Positions 1-10,709 of a stretch of DNA of 64,000 nucleotides are shown in pieces (the first letter of the stretch is position 1; each line of letters begins with the position of its first letter). The stretch spans positions 186,001 through 250,000 of the forward strand of contig JBOFBU010000002.1 in NCBI GenBank assembly GCA_051645705.1, read 5' to 3'. The DNA is from UBA710 sp051645705 (GTDB lineage Bacteria; Bacillota_I; Bacilli_A; Mycoplasmatales; Metamycoplasmataceae). The notes below the pieces were generated by a model. That model saw nothing but the letters and a program-made list of their open reading frames with translations. It searched no databases and was not told the origin of the DNA. The position numbers were made by a program, and so were the translations under genes.

Positions 1-36
1 TTTTTTTATATTAAAAACAAAAAGAGAAAGGCATAA
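1..36 (+). CDS. C-terminal tail of an upstream permease, probably PotC (partial)
   Basis: The first twelve codons of the window read FFYIKNKKRKA followed by TAA, in a frame ending two bases before the next gene's ATG. A hydrophobic end followed by a run of lysine and arginine is typical of the cytoplasmic tail of a membrane protein. Mollicute potD genes usually follow potC, so the tail of the spermidine/putrescine permease is the likely identity. This rests on context and a very short peptide; the rest lies outside the window. Confidence 0.45.
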   Translation, partial: FFYIKNKKRKA

Positions 37-38
37 AA

Positions 39-1370
39 ATGAATAAGAAAAAAATACTAAAAATTATAAAATTTGTATTTTTGCCTTTATTTTTAGTTTC
101 TTTGTTAGTAGGAGGAATTACATATAAAGTATTAAATCCTTATAAACCTGCAATATATAATTATGCAGCTTATGCTTCGCCTCAAAATATTAGTAAGGTT
201 AGACAAAAATATTCTTATAAAGAATATAAAGGAATTCAAGATTTTGAATTTGCAATTCAAAATAATAAAGCTATAGGAGGAGTTGGGCCTGATTATTCAA
301 TTTATCAACTTATAAAAAATAATAAAATTAAGAAAATTAATTTTTCTGTTTTAGGTGTTGATCCAAATAAAAATATATTAGAATTTTATACACCAGTTGT
401 TCAAGAACAAATTGCATTTTATAATAGAATATTATCTCTAGATAAAATAGATAATGATAAAGATGGAACAATTGATAGAATGGAAGAATATATAATTCCT
501 TATTTTATTAATACAAAAGTTTTTGCATATAATAGTGAAAAAATCAAACTAAATCAAGAAATACCTTTTACTCCTGTAGAATTAGAATCTCATATTAAAA
601 TTTTGCAAAAACTAGTTCAAAATGGAGCCAGCGTTTTTTCTTGAGCTGATACTAAAATCGAAAATACAGCAACTGGCGGCGAACTTCAAACTACTTCTAC
701 TTTCCCAGTTAATATAACAGAGAAAAACTATAAAGAACTAATTGATAATTTTCAAATGATTATTGAAAAAGGGACAGGTAATAAAATGTCTAATTCTAAT
801 AATAATATTTTTGTTGAAGATTCAGATGAATTATTACAATCAGTCATAAATCCTAAACATCCATCACAAGTTGCTTATCTTTATAACGGAGACGCTTTAG
901 ATGCTTATTATTCTGAAGATAATTTTTCTTCAGTTCCTCAAGGAACAATTAAAATTATTAAGCCCAAAAATTCTATTTCCATTTTAGATTCATTTGTAAT
1001 TTCAAATTCTATAGATGATAAAACATCAAATGATCTTTTAATAAATATAAATGAATATTTATTTAAAGGAAAATATATGAGTGAAATAGAAATTCAAGAT
1101 TTATTAGATTCAACAATTGATCCTAACGATCCAGAGCAACTTGTTGATTTTAATATTTTAGCAGCGACTGGGAATTTTGATTTTGTAAATTTTACTCCTA
1201 CTTCCGAAGGTGTTTTTAAATATATATTAAATAATTATTTTGAAGGTCCAGATGATCCTGCAATAAATTTTTATAGTGTTTATGAAAAAATAGAATCAAA
1301 ACCTATTGCACCAGTTACTGAAATGGTATTATCTAATTTAAGAATTTATTTTAAAAACAAATTAAGTTAA
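39..1370 (+). CDS. potD: Spermidine/putrescine ABC transporter substrate-binding protein, PotD-like
   Basis: This 443-residue protein has an N-terminal lysine stretch and one membrane segment (about residues 11-30) but no lipobox cysteine, so it is probably anchored by an uncleaved signal peptide. After the anchor it follows the PotD fold order: a strand ending YNYAAY, a GVGPDYSIYQLI segment, and a late block (AYLYNGDALDAYY, then SILDSFVISN) that matches the PotD ligand-binding and hinge region. It is read through a TGA tryptophan codon at 642. Residues 138-149 form an EF-hand-like loop (DNDKDGTIDRME). It follows the presumed potC tail directly, so it should be the last gene of a potABCD operon. 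Family assignment is from pattern, not a search. Confidence 0.8.
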
Positions 1371-1374
1371 TAAA

Positions 1375-3063
1375 TTAAATATTATTAATAATGTTTTCCA
1401 ATTCTTCTTTGATATCTTCAAAGTTAATTTTTTCTGTATCTTCAAAATTTATAATTTTTCCGGCTAGAACATTATTTCTTATAATAAATTGAATTCCTTT
1501 TTTTTCTAAATTTTCTAACTGATCAATAATTAGATGATTATCAAGATTATTTTCTTTATTTGAAAAATAAAAAAGTTTTTTTTCATTAGTAAAAACATGA
1601 AAAATTATTTCACTATATTTTTCATGTGGAACATAATCAAAATATGGAACATTAACAAAAGTTCCACTTTTATAAACGCTTTTTGTTTTCCTATTTTTTT
1701 TATAAGAAAGTCCTTTTATTTTAGAGATAACATATTCTTTGTCTAAATAAGTTATAAGTTTATTTTCAATTACTGTATTAAATGTCTTTGTATCAACTGA
1801 AACTAATTTAATTTTAAGAACTTTATTAATTACATAATGAGAAATGAAGTCTAAATTATCAGAATTAATTTTACTTTTCTCTATATTTTTAATAAGATGT
1901 TTTTGATTTTCTGACATTAAAATTGGAATTGATCATAAAAAATTAATTTGTAGATACTTTTCTTTAATATTATTTATAATTTGTTCATAAAGTTCGTTTT
2001 TAAAATCTTCAATTGTATAGTTTTCATTTTCTGAAAAGAGAGAAAGAACTTCTTTAATGTTGGCAAATTTATCTAAATCTGTATTTGAAATATATTCATT
2101 AGAAAAAAAGCTTTTTGTTTTTTTAAATTTTAAGTGTGGTTCAATCTCATTTTGATGTGATATTTGTAAAACAAACATTTCTTGAGCATATGGGGTAAAA
2201 ATCATTCTAAATTGAACTTCTTCGTTTCTTTTTCAATTTGTTTTTTTATTAAATGAATTATTTTCTAATTTTGATTTATTTTTTTTGAAATTAAATATAC
2301 TTTTTTTCTCAAAATTAAATTCTAAAGAAGGACAAGATTCCATAAAAAGATATTGCTTTTTAGTAAAAGAAATAATTGGTTTTGGATGTGTATATGAAGC
2401 AACAACAAGTTTTGTTTTTTTATTTTTTCCAGAACCTGTTGTTACACTTTTACTACCTCAATATGTTTTCATAATTATTACATGAGTTTGTTTAGATATA
2501 TTAATAATTATTTTATTATTATCAAAAACACCTCAAGAACTATCAAAAGTATTTTCATTAATATTATTAACTAAAAGGAACAAAGAAGATAATTGTAATT
2601 CATGAATTAATTTATCTGTAATTGAACCTATTTCTTTATATTTTATTATATTATTAAAATCACGCATTTTATTTATGAAATCTTTATTTTCTAATATTTT
2701 TTTATGAAAATTAAGTTTCATATCTTTTTGTTCATTTACGAACATTTTTAATTTATTTTTATTTTCTTTTAATTCCTTATATTTTTTAAGTGCAGCAGGA
2801 AATGGAATAAATAAACAAGGAATTATTGTTAAGGGTAAACCAATGTATTTAAGCATAAAAAAACAAAAATCATTATGTTCTTTTTTATATTTTTTTAATG
2901 AAAGATTAAATTCTTTAGTTTTGTTATTAAACTCTTTTTCTATATCATTATCAATTCAATTAGAAAAGTTATTTTCAAATAATTCTTTTGTTTTTACTTC
3001 TATCTCATTTTTTCAAAATGGATCTGTTGCTAAAATATCGTCGTCGTCATCATCTTCGTTCAT
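1375..3063 (-). CDS. Unknown membrane protein beside LemA (possible DUF3137-like)
   Basis: A continuous table-4 frame of 562 residues contains several TGA tryptophans (e.g. 1933, 2233, 2458, 2533). It begins MNEDDDDDILATD, with an Asp run encoded by a simple GAT/GAC repeat. A charged helical region follows, then one hydrophobic stretch (about residues 68-90), then a long soluble part. That part includes a glycine/serine-flanked block (TYWGSKSVTTGSGKNKK) and a later RMIFTPYAQEMF motif. It starts nine bases after the lemA stop, so the two are probably one operon. LemA is often paired with DUF3137 membrane proteins, and the layout fits, but I cannot confirm the family. It converges on potD with four bases between the stops. 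Confidence 0.7.
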
Positions 3064-3072
3064 TTTATCACA

Positions 3073-3714
3073 CTAAAATTCTAGTTTAATATCTTCTTTT
3101 GTTGCTTGATTTGTAGCAAACAATGGAACTCCTGCATAATTTTTCTTTGCTACAACAACATTTGTTGGAAAAGTATAAATTAAAGAATTAAATGCTGTAA
3201 CATCTGCATTATAAAGTCTTCTTGACGCTGCTATTTCTTTTTCAATCATTGAAGATTCGTTCATAAGTTTTCTAACTGATTCATCTGCACCTAATGTTGG
3301 GTATGCTTCAAATGCTAAATGAATTCCATTTGAAATTTTTTCAATTTCATTATTTCTTTCTGTTAAACTTGCATTTGGATTTTTTCCAGACCTATAAGCT
3401 GTGATTGCTTCTAAAGTTTCTCTATCGAATTTTGCTTGAGATTTAACAGCTTGAACTAATTTTGTTAAGGTATCAAATCTTTTTTGAAGTTGAACATCTA
3501 TACCAGAAGAACTTTCATTAATTTTAATTTGCATTCTATTTAGTTTATTATTTTTAGCTATATAACCTACAAAAAAATAAATTGACAAACTAAACACACA
3601 CATCAAAACAAACATTACTTTTTGTCCTTTTGTACAAGTTACTATTGGTAAATTATTATTTATTCTTGTTTTATAACCTTCTTCTTTTATTTCTTCTTTA
3701 CCTGAAAATAACAT
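3073..3714 (-). CDS. lemA: LemA family protein
   Basis: This 213-residue protein has a membrane segment near residues 37-58, followed by the LemA helical bundle. That bundle carries DVQLQKRFDTLTKLVQ, the classic LemA 'ID.QLKRR.DLIPNLV' signature in mycoplasma form, and ends with ADVTAFNSLIYTFPTNVVA-like sequence, another hallmark. LemA proteins are membrane-anchored with the bundle outside or cytosolic; their function is not settled. An in-frame ATG lies ten codons upstream, but the ATG at 3714 has a good AAAGGAG six bases before it and is preferred. The unknown 562-residue protein follows immediately. Confidence 0.9.
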   Translation of the reverse strand: MLFSGKEEIKEEGYKTRINNNLPIVTCTKGQKVMFVLMCVFSLSIYFFVGYIAKNNKLNRMQIKINESSSGIDVQLQKRFDTLTKLVQAVKSQAKFDRETLEAITAYRSGKNPNASLTERNNEIEKISNGIHLAFEAYPTLGADESVRKLMNESSMIEKEIAASRRLYNADVTAFNSLIYTFPTNVVVAKKNYAGVPLFATNQATKEDIKLEF

Positions 3715-3800
3715 ATATCTCCTTTGAATATGATATTTATACATTATACTTAATAAATAATAGTATTTGGTTTTTTAATTAAAATGCTATAATTTTTTAA

Positions 3801-4898
3801 ATGAAAATTTTGTTTTTAAATGAACATAGACATAATCAAATAGGTGGAATTGAAACATATACAAGAGTTTTAGCAAGATATTTTTATAATATGAATCATA
3901 ATGTTTCAGAGATTGTTTTTTTTGAAGATAAAGTTGAAGGCACAACTAACAAACTTGATTTTATTAAAGAGTTTATTATTTTTAAAAATAAAAAGATAAA
4001 TCTAATTAAAAGAATTAATATTATTAATAAAATTTTACCTAAAATTATTAATGATTTTGATTTAATTATTTGTCAAATAAGTATGTTTAAATGACCTAAA
4101 TATTTCTATAAAAATGAAAAGGTTTTATATGTTCAACATTTTTGTCCTGAGTTTTTTGAACATAAATTTTTTACAGGTAAATTTCTTTCAATAATTACTT
4201 CTAAATTAGCTGAGGCAACAGGATTTAAAAATAGTTTAAAAAATTTCAAAAATATTGTTGTTTTTTCAGAAAGTGACAAAGAAAGAATTAAGTTAAAAAA
4301 TTGACAAAAAGCTTTTTGTATCCCTTTAGCTAAGTATTCAAAAAATGAGATTAAAAATATGATGAATAATAAAAAAGAAAATTCAAGAGATTTTATATTT
4401 TTAGGAAGAATTGAAAATAAACAAAAAAATGTCTTATTTATTCAAAAAATATTTAAAAAAGCAAATTTAGAAATTGATTTTTATGGAAGTGGCGATAAAA
4501 ACATTATTCAGGAAACTGACAAAATAAAATATAAGGGGTCTATAAAACAGGAAGATCTTCCTTCAGTATTAAACAAATATAAATTTTTAGTTTTATTATC
4601 TAAATATGAAGGATTTCCATTTGTTCTAGTAGAAGCTCTTTCTCATGGAATTCCATTTATAACAACTGATTCTTTTGTCGCGGCTAAAACTTTAACAAAT
4701 AATAATGGTTATTTAGTTAGTAATAAAGAAAAAGAAATTATTGATACTTTAAATAATATGAAATCTTTAAGCGATAAACAATTAAAACAATTACAAGAAA
4801 ATTGCTTTAATTATGCTTTAGAAAATCTTTCTTTAGAGGTTTTTTATAATAAATGAAATAATGTTATTAATTATTTTGAAACTAAAAACAAAAATTAA
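3801..4898 (+). CDS. Glycosyltransferase, GT4 family
   Basis: This 365-residue protein is read through TGA tryptophans, e.g. at 4092 and 4854. The N-terminal Rossmann domain begins MKILFLNEHRHNQIGGIETY, where the Gly-Gly acceptor loop is typical of GT4. The C-terminal domain has FLGRIENKQKN and, at about residue 270, YEGFPFVLVEALSHGIP, the E-x7-E donor-binding motif of GT4 retaining transferases. It probably adds a sugar to a membrane lipid or cell-surface glycan; the substrate cannot be told. It is divergent from lemA and overlaps the 3' end of the convergent GT80-like gene by four bases. Confidence 0.9.
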
Positions 4899-6481
4899 CT
4901 TATCTTAAATTTTTCTTCTGGAAATATTTTAGATTTTGATGTGAAATAATATTCTATTTCTTCTTTATCTTTTTGACTAATTAAAATATTTTCTATATTA
5001 CTTAAATTAGGATCTTCAGCATATAAAAATAAATTAATTGTTGAAAAAGTAGTAAATAATTTAACTTCTTTATTTTTTGCTATATCATTTGAAAAAATTC
5101 CATTAACTAAATAAATTTCATATGGTATTTGGGGATTAATAACATATAATCATTCGCCATTATCACTAGGATCAATTCTTTTTATCGCTACTTTAAGTTT
5201 ACTTATAATATCTTGTGCTTCATCTCTTGGATGACCCTTAAAAATAATATTATAATTTGTTATATTATTAGTAATTGCTATTTTTTTAATTTCTAATAAT
5301 TTTCTAGCTTCCGCAAGAACAATATCAGGGGTATTTAATAATCTTCCTGAATAGATATAATTTGTATTGTTTTCCATAAATAAAAAATCACTTTCATTTA
5401 CTTTTTCTTTAGAAAAAACACTATTTAATAGATTTTTAGATTCAATATTGAATGTTTTACAAAAAGATATTAAATCCGCTTCTAATGAATTATATGGATT
5501 AAAAAAATCATTTTTATTTTTATTATTTAATAATGTTGATTCTGGAAAATTAACTTCATTAACCATTTGTCTAGTCGGTAAAAAATATTTTGTTTTTTCA
5601 ATATTATTTCCCTTTTGGTTTGTAGTTACAAAAGAAAGTAAATACAACATTAAATCATGAAAATCATTTATAACAAATGAATTAGTAATTGATTGACTGA
5701 AATATTTATTATCTGCTTCTATTTTATTTCCTGAAAATAAAAAAGCATTATACAAACCATTACTAAAAAAATTCATTGAAAGTGTTCCATCTGCAAATAA
5801 ATTAACAGAATCCATTTTACTTAATATAGAAAAATTTTTACTAAAACGATCTTTTACTTTATTTCATCCACTAATATTATAAAAATTAGTTCTATTTAAT
5901 TCATCCATTAAAAATTTAATTGAACCTAAAACTAAAAAATCATCTGCATAAAAATCAATTTTTTTGTTTTGTTTTTTTTCTAAATAGTTGATTGTTTTTA
6001 TAATTTCTTGTGGAAAAAATTCTTGGGAATAAAAAGAAGAAAAATCTATAAAAGTAAATGGGCTTGAAAAACTAAAATAATGAAAATTTGGATATTTATT
6101 ATTATTAATAATCTCAGATAAATCAATTTTTACATTAGTTCTATGAAAAAAATAAATTTCTTTTTGAGGATTTTTTTCTAGTATTTTTATCAAATGACTT
6201 GTAATTCCAAATTTATGAAAAACAGCATTTCAATTTATAAAATAAACTAAGACAGAACTACTATTTACTTTTTGATTAACATCTTCTAATAAAGCATTGT
6301 TATAATCATAATTTAATTCTTCTTTTGATCCTATTTCTTGTATTTTATCTTCTAGTTTTTTAACAGATTCATTTCTAGAATAAATAATACTTACAGTTAA
6401 AATACTAACTGGCACTATTGAAATTAATAAAGCTTTAGAAAAAATTAAAGAAGAGAGTGATAAAAATTTTTTAAATTTCAT
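4895..6481 (-). CDS. Membrane-anchored GT80-like (sialyltransferase-like) glycosyltransferase
   Basis: This 528-residue protein has an N-terminal signal anchor (about residues 12-34) and then soluble sequence. Three blocks match, in order, the Pasteurella multocida GT80 sialyltransferase as I recall it. VNLFADGTLS (226-235) corresponds to the DDG-S loop, with the first aspartate replaced by alanine. IIFKGHPRD (414-419 region, H417) corresponds to the KGHP motif. IPYEIYLVNGIF (E455) matches the following conserved glutamate, and LFTTFSTINLFL takes the place of the SSLYFSLP phosphate-binding segment. The H-to-E spacing is about 11 residues longer than in the Pasteurella enzyme. The fold assignment is plausible; donor and acceptor are unknown. 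A GT4 gene sits beside it. Confidence 0.65.
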
Positions 6482-6559
6482 AAATAAATTTTAGCATATT
6501 TAATTTATTTAATAATATCATTATTATGATTACTTTTTAATATTGAAAGGAAAGAAATA

Positions 6560-7597
6560 TTGGAAAACGCTATTAAAAATATTACTTTATTATACAAAAT
6601 AAAAAATATGTCAATTTTTTCTTTATCTTTAATAGGAATAATAATTTTAGGAATAATTTCTATTCCAATTTCAATTTTAATTGAAAATATTTCTATGGTA
6701 TCCTTAATTTTTACAGGAGTAATAATTGTCTCTTTAATCCTTACATGTTTTGGTTTAGAAATATATTGTTCTTTAGAAATTTTAAAAACTAGGTGAGAAG
6801 AAACTGAAATACAAAAAAACGCAAAATTATATGGTATTTTAACATTTGTTTTCGGGTCTTTTTCTTCAATTATTTTTTGTATAAAAAGTTTAAAAATAAT
6901 GGAAAATAATTATGATTTTTCTCAAAAAGATTTTATAAAAAATGAAAGTAAATATTTATATCTTATAAAATATATTTCAATAACCCAATTTATTTTATTG
7001 TTAATTATTGTTGTAACATGAGTTTTTGCATTTGATTTTTGAGTTGGAACATTCTTTTTTATTATAAGTTGTATTTTAACAGCAATAATTATTTTGTTAA
7101 ATTTATCATCTGCAATATGTATATTAAAATTTGATTGAAAAAATGATAGAGTTAATAGATTTAAAAAACTATGAGGAATATTAGTTTTAATTCCTTATGG
7201 GCCTTTAGCAGCATTAATTTTTTCTTTAGAAGGAATAAAAGAAATAGAACAAAAAGATTCGAAAAGAAAAAATGAATTTAGTGAAAAAAATAAATTTATG
7301 TTGCTTATAATTTTATCTAGTTTTGTTCTTTCTTTATTATTATTTTTAGGCGTAAGTATATATTTCATTTTTGATTTTTGAACACAATTTACTTTTTTAA
7401 TTTTAGGTTCTATTGCATTATTTTTTATTATTGTAATACAAACATTTTGTACAATTTATATTCTTATTGAAAAATGAACAAATGAGGAAATAAAAAAAGA
7501 TTCATTATTATGAGGAATATTATCATTAGTTCCACTTGGGCCAATAGCATCATTAATTTTTTCAATAAAAGGTTATTTAAAAGTGAATAAAAATTAA
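6560..7597 (+). CDS. Polytopic membrane protein with three internal repeats
   Basis: I do not recognise this 345-residue protein. It uses a TTG start preceded by GAAAGGAAAG; no better in-frame ATG exists upstream. The sequence is mostly hydrophobic helices. A segment of roughly 113 residues recurs three times, each copy ending in a charged loop and a related helix pair: LYGILTFVFGSFSSIIF near 90, LWGILVLIPYGPLAALIF near 203 and LWGILSLVPLGPIASLIF near 316. The last two copies are clearly closest, which suggests triplication by duplication of one four-helix unit. It is divergent from the GT80-like gene and its stop overlaps the convergent nagA stop by four bases. Confidence 0.8.
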
Positions 7598-8763
7598 TTA
7601 AATTTATTTTTTATTAATATTTTTCCATCTATAATCGAATTAATAAAATTTAGATCTTTATCTAAAAAAACAATGTTTGCTTTTTTTCCAGTTACAATAT
7701 TTCCATAATTAGAAGGTAAATTTAAATTTTTTGCGCTATTATATGAACTTACAGAAACTATTTCTTCTAACGAACATTTTGTTACATTATAAAAATTTTT
7801 AACTAAAAAATTATATGGTATTGCACTTCCACTTAAAGTCTGTGTTCCTTTTAAGTAAAATCAATTTCCTCTTTTTTCAATTTCTAAATTTCCTAATTGA
7901 TATTCTCCATCTGGATAACCTTTAGGAGAAAGAGAGTCAGAAACTAAATTAATATTTTTAATATCAAAATTTTTATATGAATATAATATTACTTCATCAT
8001 CAACATGGACTGAATCAGTAATTATTTCAATTGCAAGATTTTCTTTATATTCTTTATTAAAAATTGCATTAACAATTCCTAAATCATGATGATGGAAACC
8101 ACTCATAGCATTATATAAATGAGTAATTCTATTAACTCCATTTTCTAAAGAGTTTTTACTTTCTAAATAATTTGCATTAGAATGTCCTAAAGAAAATATA
8201 AAATCATTTTGATATTTTTTAATTAGGCTAGCATTATTACCATTTTCGGGAGCGACCGTAATAATAGTTGGTAATTTTAAATTCTCTTTTAAAAAAAGAA
8301 GAAATTTTTCATCTATATCAATAATTAATTTTTCTTCATGAGCACCTTTTTTAGTCTTTGAAATAAATGGACCTTCAAAGTATCATGCTACTATTTTAGG
8401 CATTCCTTCTTTTTTTGTTTTATCTAATAAATTTACTTTTAAGGAAATGTTTTTTAATTCTTCAATTTTAGAGGTAACTGTAGTTCCTGCAACTGCGACA
8501 ACACCTTCTTGAGCTAAATTTTCAAGATAATGTTCTAATTTGCTTTGAGAATTATCATTATTTAAATCATCAAAAGAAAATCCATATCCTCCATGAGTAT
8601 GAGAATCGATAAAACCAGGCATAATTATTAAATTACTACAATCAATCCCTTGTTGTGAATCTTCTCCTTCTATAATGTTTAAAACATTACCTAAGTCATC
8701 TAATTCAATAGTTCCTTTAAAAGATTTATTGTGCAATACAATTAATGCATTTTTAAATCTCAT
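7594..8763 (-). CDS. nagA: N-acetylglucosamine-6-phosphate deacetylase
   Basis: This 389-residue amidohydrolase converts GlcNAc-6-phosphate to glucosamine-6-phosphate plus acetate in the cytoplasm. Visible motifs are PGFIDSHTHGGYG (metal ligands H55 and H57), FEGPFIS with the metal-binding glutamate, SLGHSNA, HLYNAMSGFHHHD, and the catalytic-aspartate block LVSDSLSP. It is read through TGA at 8383 and 7861. The ATG lies inside the last codons of nagB (11-base overlap), so the pair is translationally coupled and supplies fructose-6-phosphate from amino sugars. Confidence 0.95.
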
Positions 8764-9466
8764 TGTCTAGACATTCCTTATCGTAAACAATTGTTACATT
8801 AGGATGAGAAGCTAAAATTGAAGCTGGAAAGTTTATATCAAACTTTTTACATGTAAGTAATTTTTTAATAGTTTCTGTTTTGGATTTTCCTAATGCCATT
8901 AAAATAATTTTTTTAGCTTGCATTATTGATTTAAGCCCCATTGAAATTGCTTGATGAGGAACTAATGAAATATCTCCATCAAAAAATTTTTTAGCATTTA
9001 CTTCGATTGTTTCTTCTGTTAAATCAACAACTCTTGTTAAAGAATTTTCTAAAGAACCAGGTTCATTAAACCCGATATGTCCATTAACACCTATTCCAAG
9101 TAATTGAAGATCAATTCCACCAGCTTTTAAAATTAAATCATCATAATTATTTTCTTTTTTTGGAAAATAAGTATTTTCTAATTTTATATTTGTATTATTA
9201 AATAATGTTTTATTCATAAATGTTCTATATGATTGTTCATCATCTTCAGAAATACCTAAATATTCATCTAAATTAAAAGAAGATACTTTGCTTCAATCAG
9301 TTTTATTTAAAGAATAATCTTTTGAAAGAAATTCATATGTTTTAATAGGTGTAGAACCTGTAGCAAGTCCTAAAATAGCTTTATTATTTTCTTTTATTTC
9401 CTTAATTATTTCTTGTGAAACATATTTAGATGCTTCTAATTCATTTTCAAATTTTAAAAATTTCAT
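8753..9466 (-). CDS. nagB: Glucosamine-6-phosphate deaminase
   Basis: This 237-residue enzyme converts glucosamine-6-phosphate to fructose-6-phosphate and ammonia. Motifs include LGLATGSTP for phosphate binding, FNLDEYLGIS with the catalytic aspartate, and GIGVNGHIGFNEPG with the catalytic histidine loop. The length is normal for the short Gram-positive type. The start at 9466 has AAAAGGGAATT upstream. It overlaps nagA by 11 bases and follows prfA on the same strand after 67 bases. Confidence 0.95.
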
Positions 9467-9533
9467 TTTTAATTCCCTTTTTTATTATTTTTAAATATTA
9501 TAAACTTTTTTATAATGATAAAAAACTAAAATT

Positions 9534-10613
9534 TTATAAATTATTACTTTTTATTTTTTCCGCTTGTTCTTCTGCTAAAAGAGAATTTATAATTAAGTCT
9601 AATTTCCCGTCGATAATTGATTTTAGAGAACATGAAAAACTAATTCTATGATCAGTAACTCTATCTTGAGGATAATTGTAGGTTCTAATTTTTTCACTTC
9701 TTGCTCCAGATCCGGCAAGTTTTCTAAATTCTCCTTCAAGTTTTTTTTGTTTTTCTAATTCTAATTCATATAATTTAGATTTAAGAACTCTCATTGCTAT
9801 ATCCTTATTTGCGATTTGCGATTTACCTTCTTGACATGCTGAAATAACTCCCGTTGGTAAATGAGTTATTCTAACCGCTGAATCAGTTGTATTTACAGAT
9901 TGTCCTCCACTACCTGTTGAACGATACGTATCTATTTTTAAATCTTGATCTCTTATCTCAATTTCTATATCTTCTCCAACTTCAGGCATAACGGTAACAG
10001 TTGCGGTTGAAGTATGAACACGACCTTGGGTTTCAGTTTGAGGTATTCTTTGAACTCTATGAACACCTGATTCAAATTTTAATTTTGAATAAGCATTTTC
10101 TCCCGCTATTGAAAAGACTAATTGAGAATATCCTCCTGATGAAGAAGGGTAAGAATCTAAAATTACTATTTTCATTTTTTTAGATTCACATCATTTAGAA
10201 TAAATTTTAAATAAATCTCCTGCGAAAATATTTGCTTCGTCTCCTCCGGCAGCTCCTCTTATTTCGATAATAACATTTTTATCATCATTTTCATCTTTTG
10301 GAAGTAAAAGAACTTTTAATTCTTCTTCTAATTCTAAAATCTTTTTTTCACTACTTGAAATTTCTGATTTTGATAATTCAATTATTTCTACATCATCTAA
10401 TGATTCAAGAAGTTGTTTTGCTTCGGCAATATTTTTTTTGTGAAATAAGTAATTATTAAAGCATTTAACAATAGCCTCTATTTTATTTTTTTCTTTATTT
10501 AATTTAGTATATTTTTTAATATCTACTAATACTTTATCATCTTGTAATTCTTTTTCAATTTCTTCAAATTTTTTTTTAATTTCAAATAAAGATTTTTCCA
10601 TTGCTATTTCCAT
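9534..10613 (-). CDS. prfA: Peptide chain release factor 1
   Basis: This 359-residue protein shows the catalytic GSGGQSVNTTDSAVR motif (GGQ at 236-238) that triggers peptidyl-tRNA hydrolysis, and the stop-codon recognition tripeptide PQT (191-193) within QRIPQTETQGRVHTS. RF1 reads UAA and UAG. In organisms where UGA means Trp, RF2 is dispensable, which fits the rest of the window. A second ATG four codons downstream (MEKSLFE, 10601) is a reasonable alternative start. The 3' side of the region between prfA and nagB is plain AT-rich sequence. Confidence 0.97.
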
Positions 10614-10656
10614 ATTTTTTATTATATTATATTTATTTTTATTTAGTTTATTTAAA

Positions 10657-10681
10657 TAAAAAAAACCTCAAAATTGAGGAA
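10657..10681 (-). terminator. Rho-independent terminator after the lipoprotein operon
   Basis: On the minus strand CCTCAA and TTGAGG pair around a two-base loop, followed by a run of nine T. It sits 29 bases downstream of the lipoprotein stop at 10710 and so ends the PTS-lipoprotein transcript. Confidence 0.75.
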
Positions 10682-10709
10682 ATTTTATTTATATTATTCT
10701 TAATAAATT

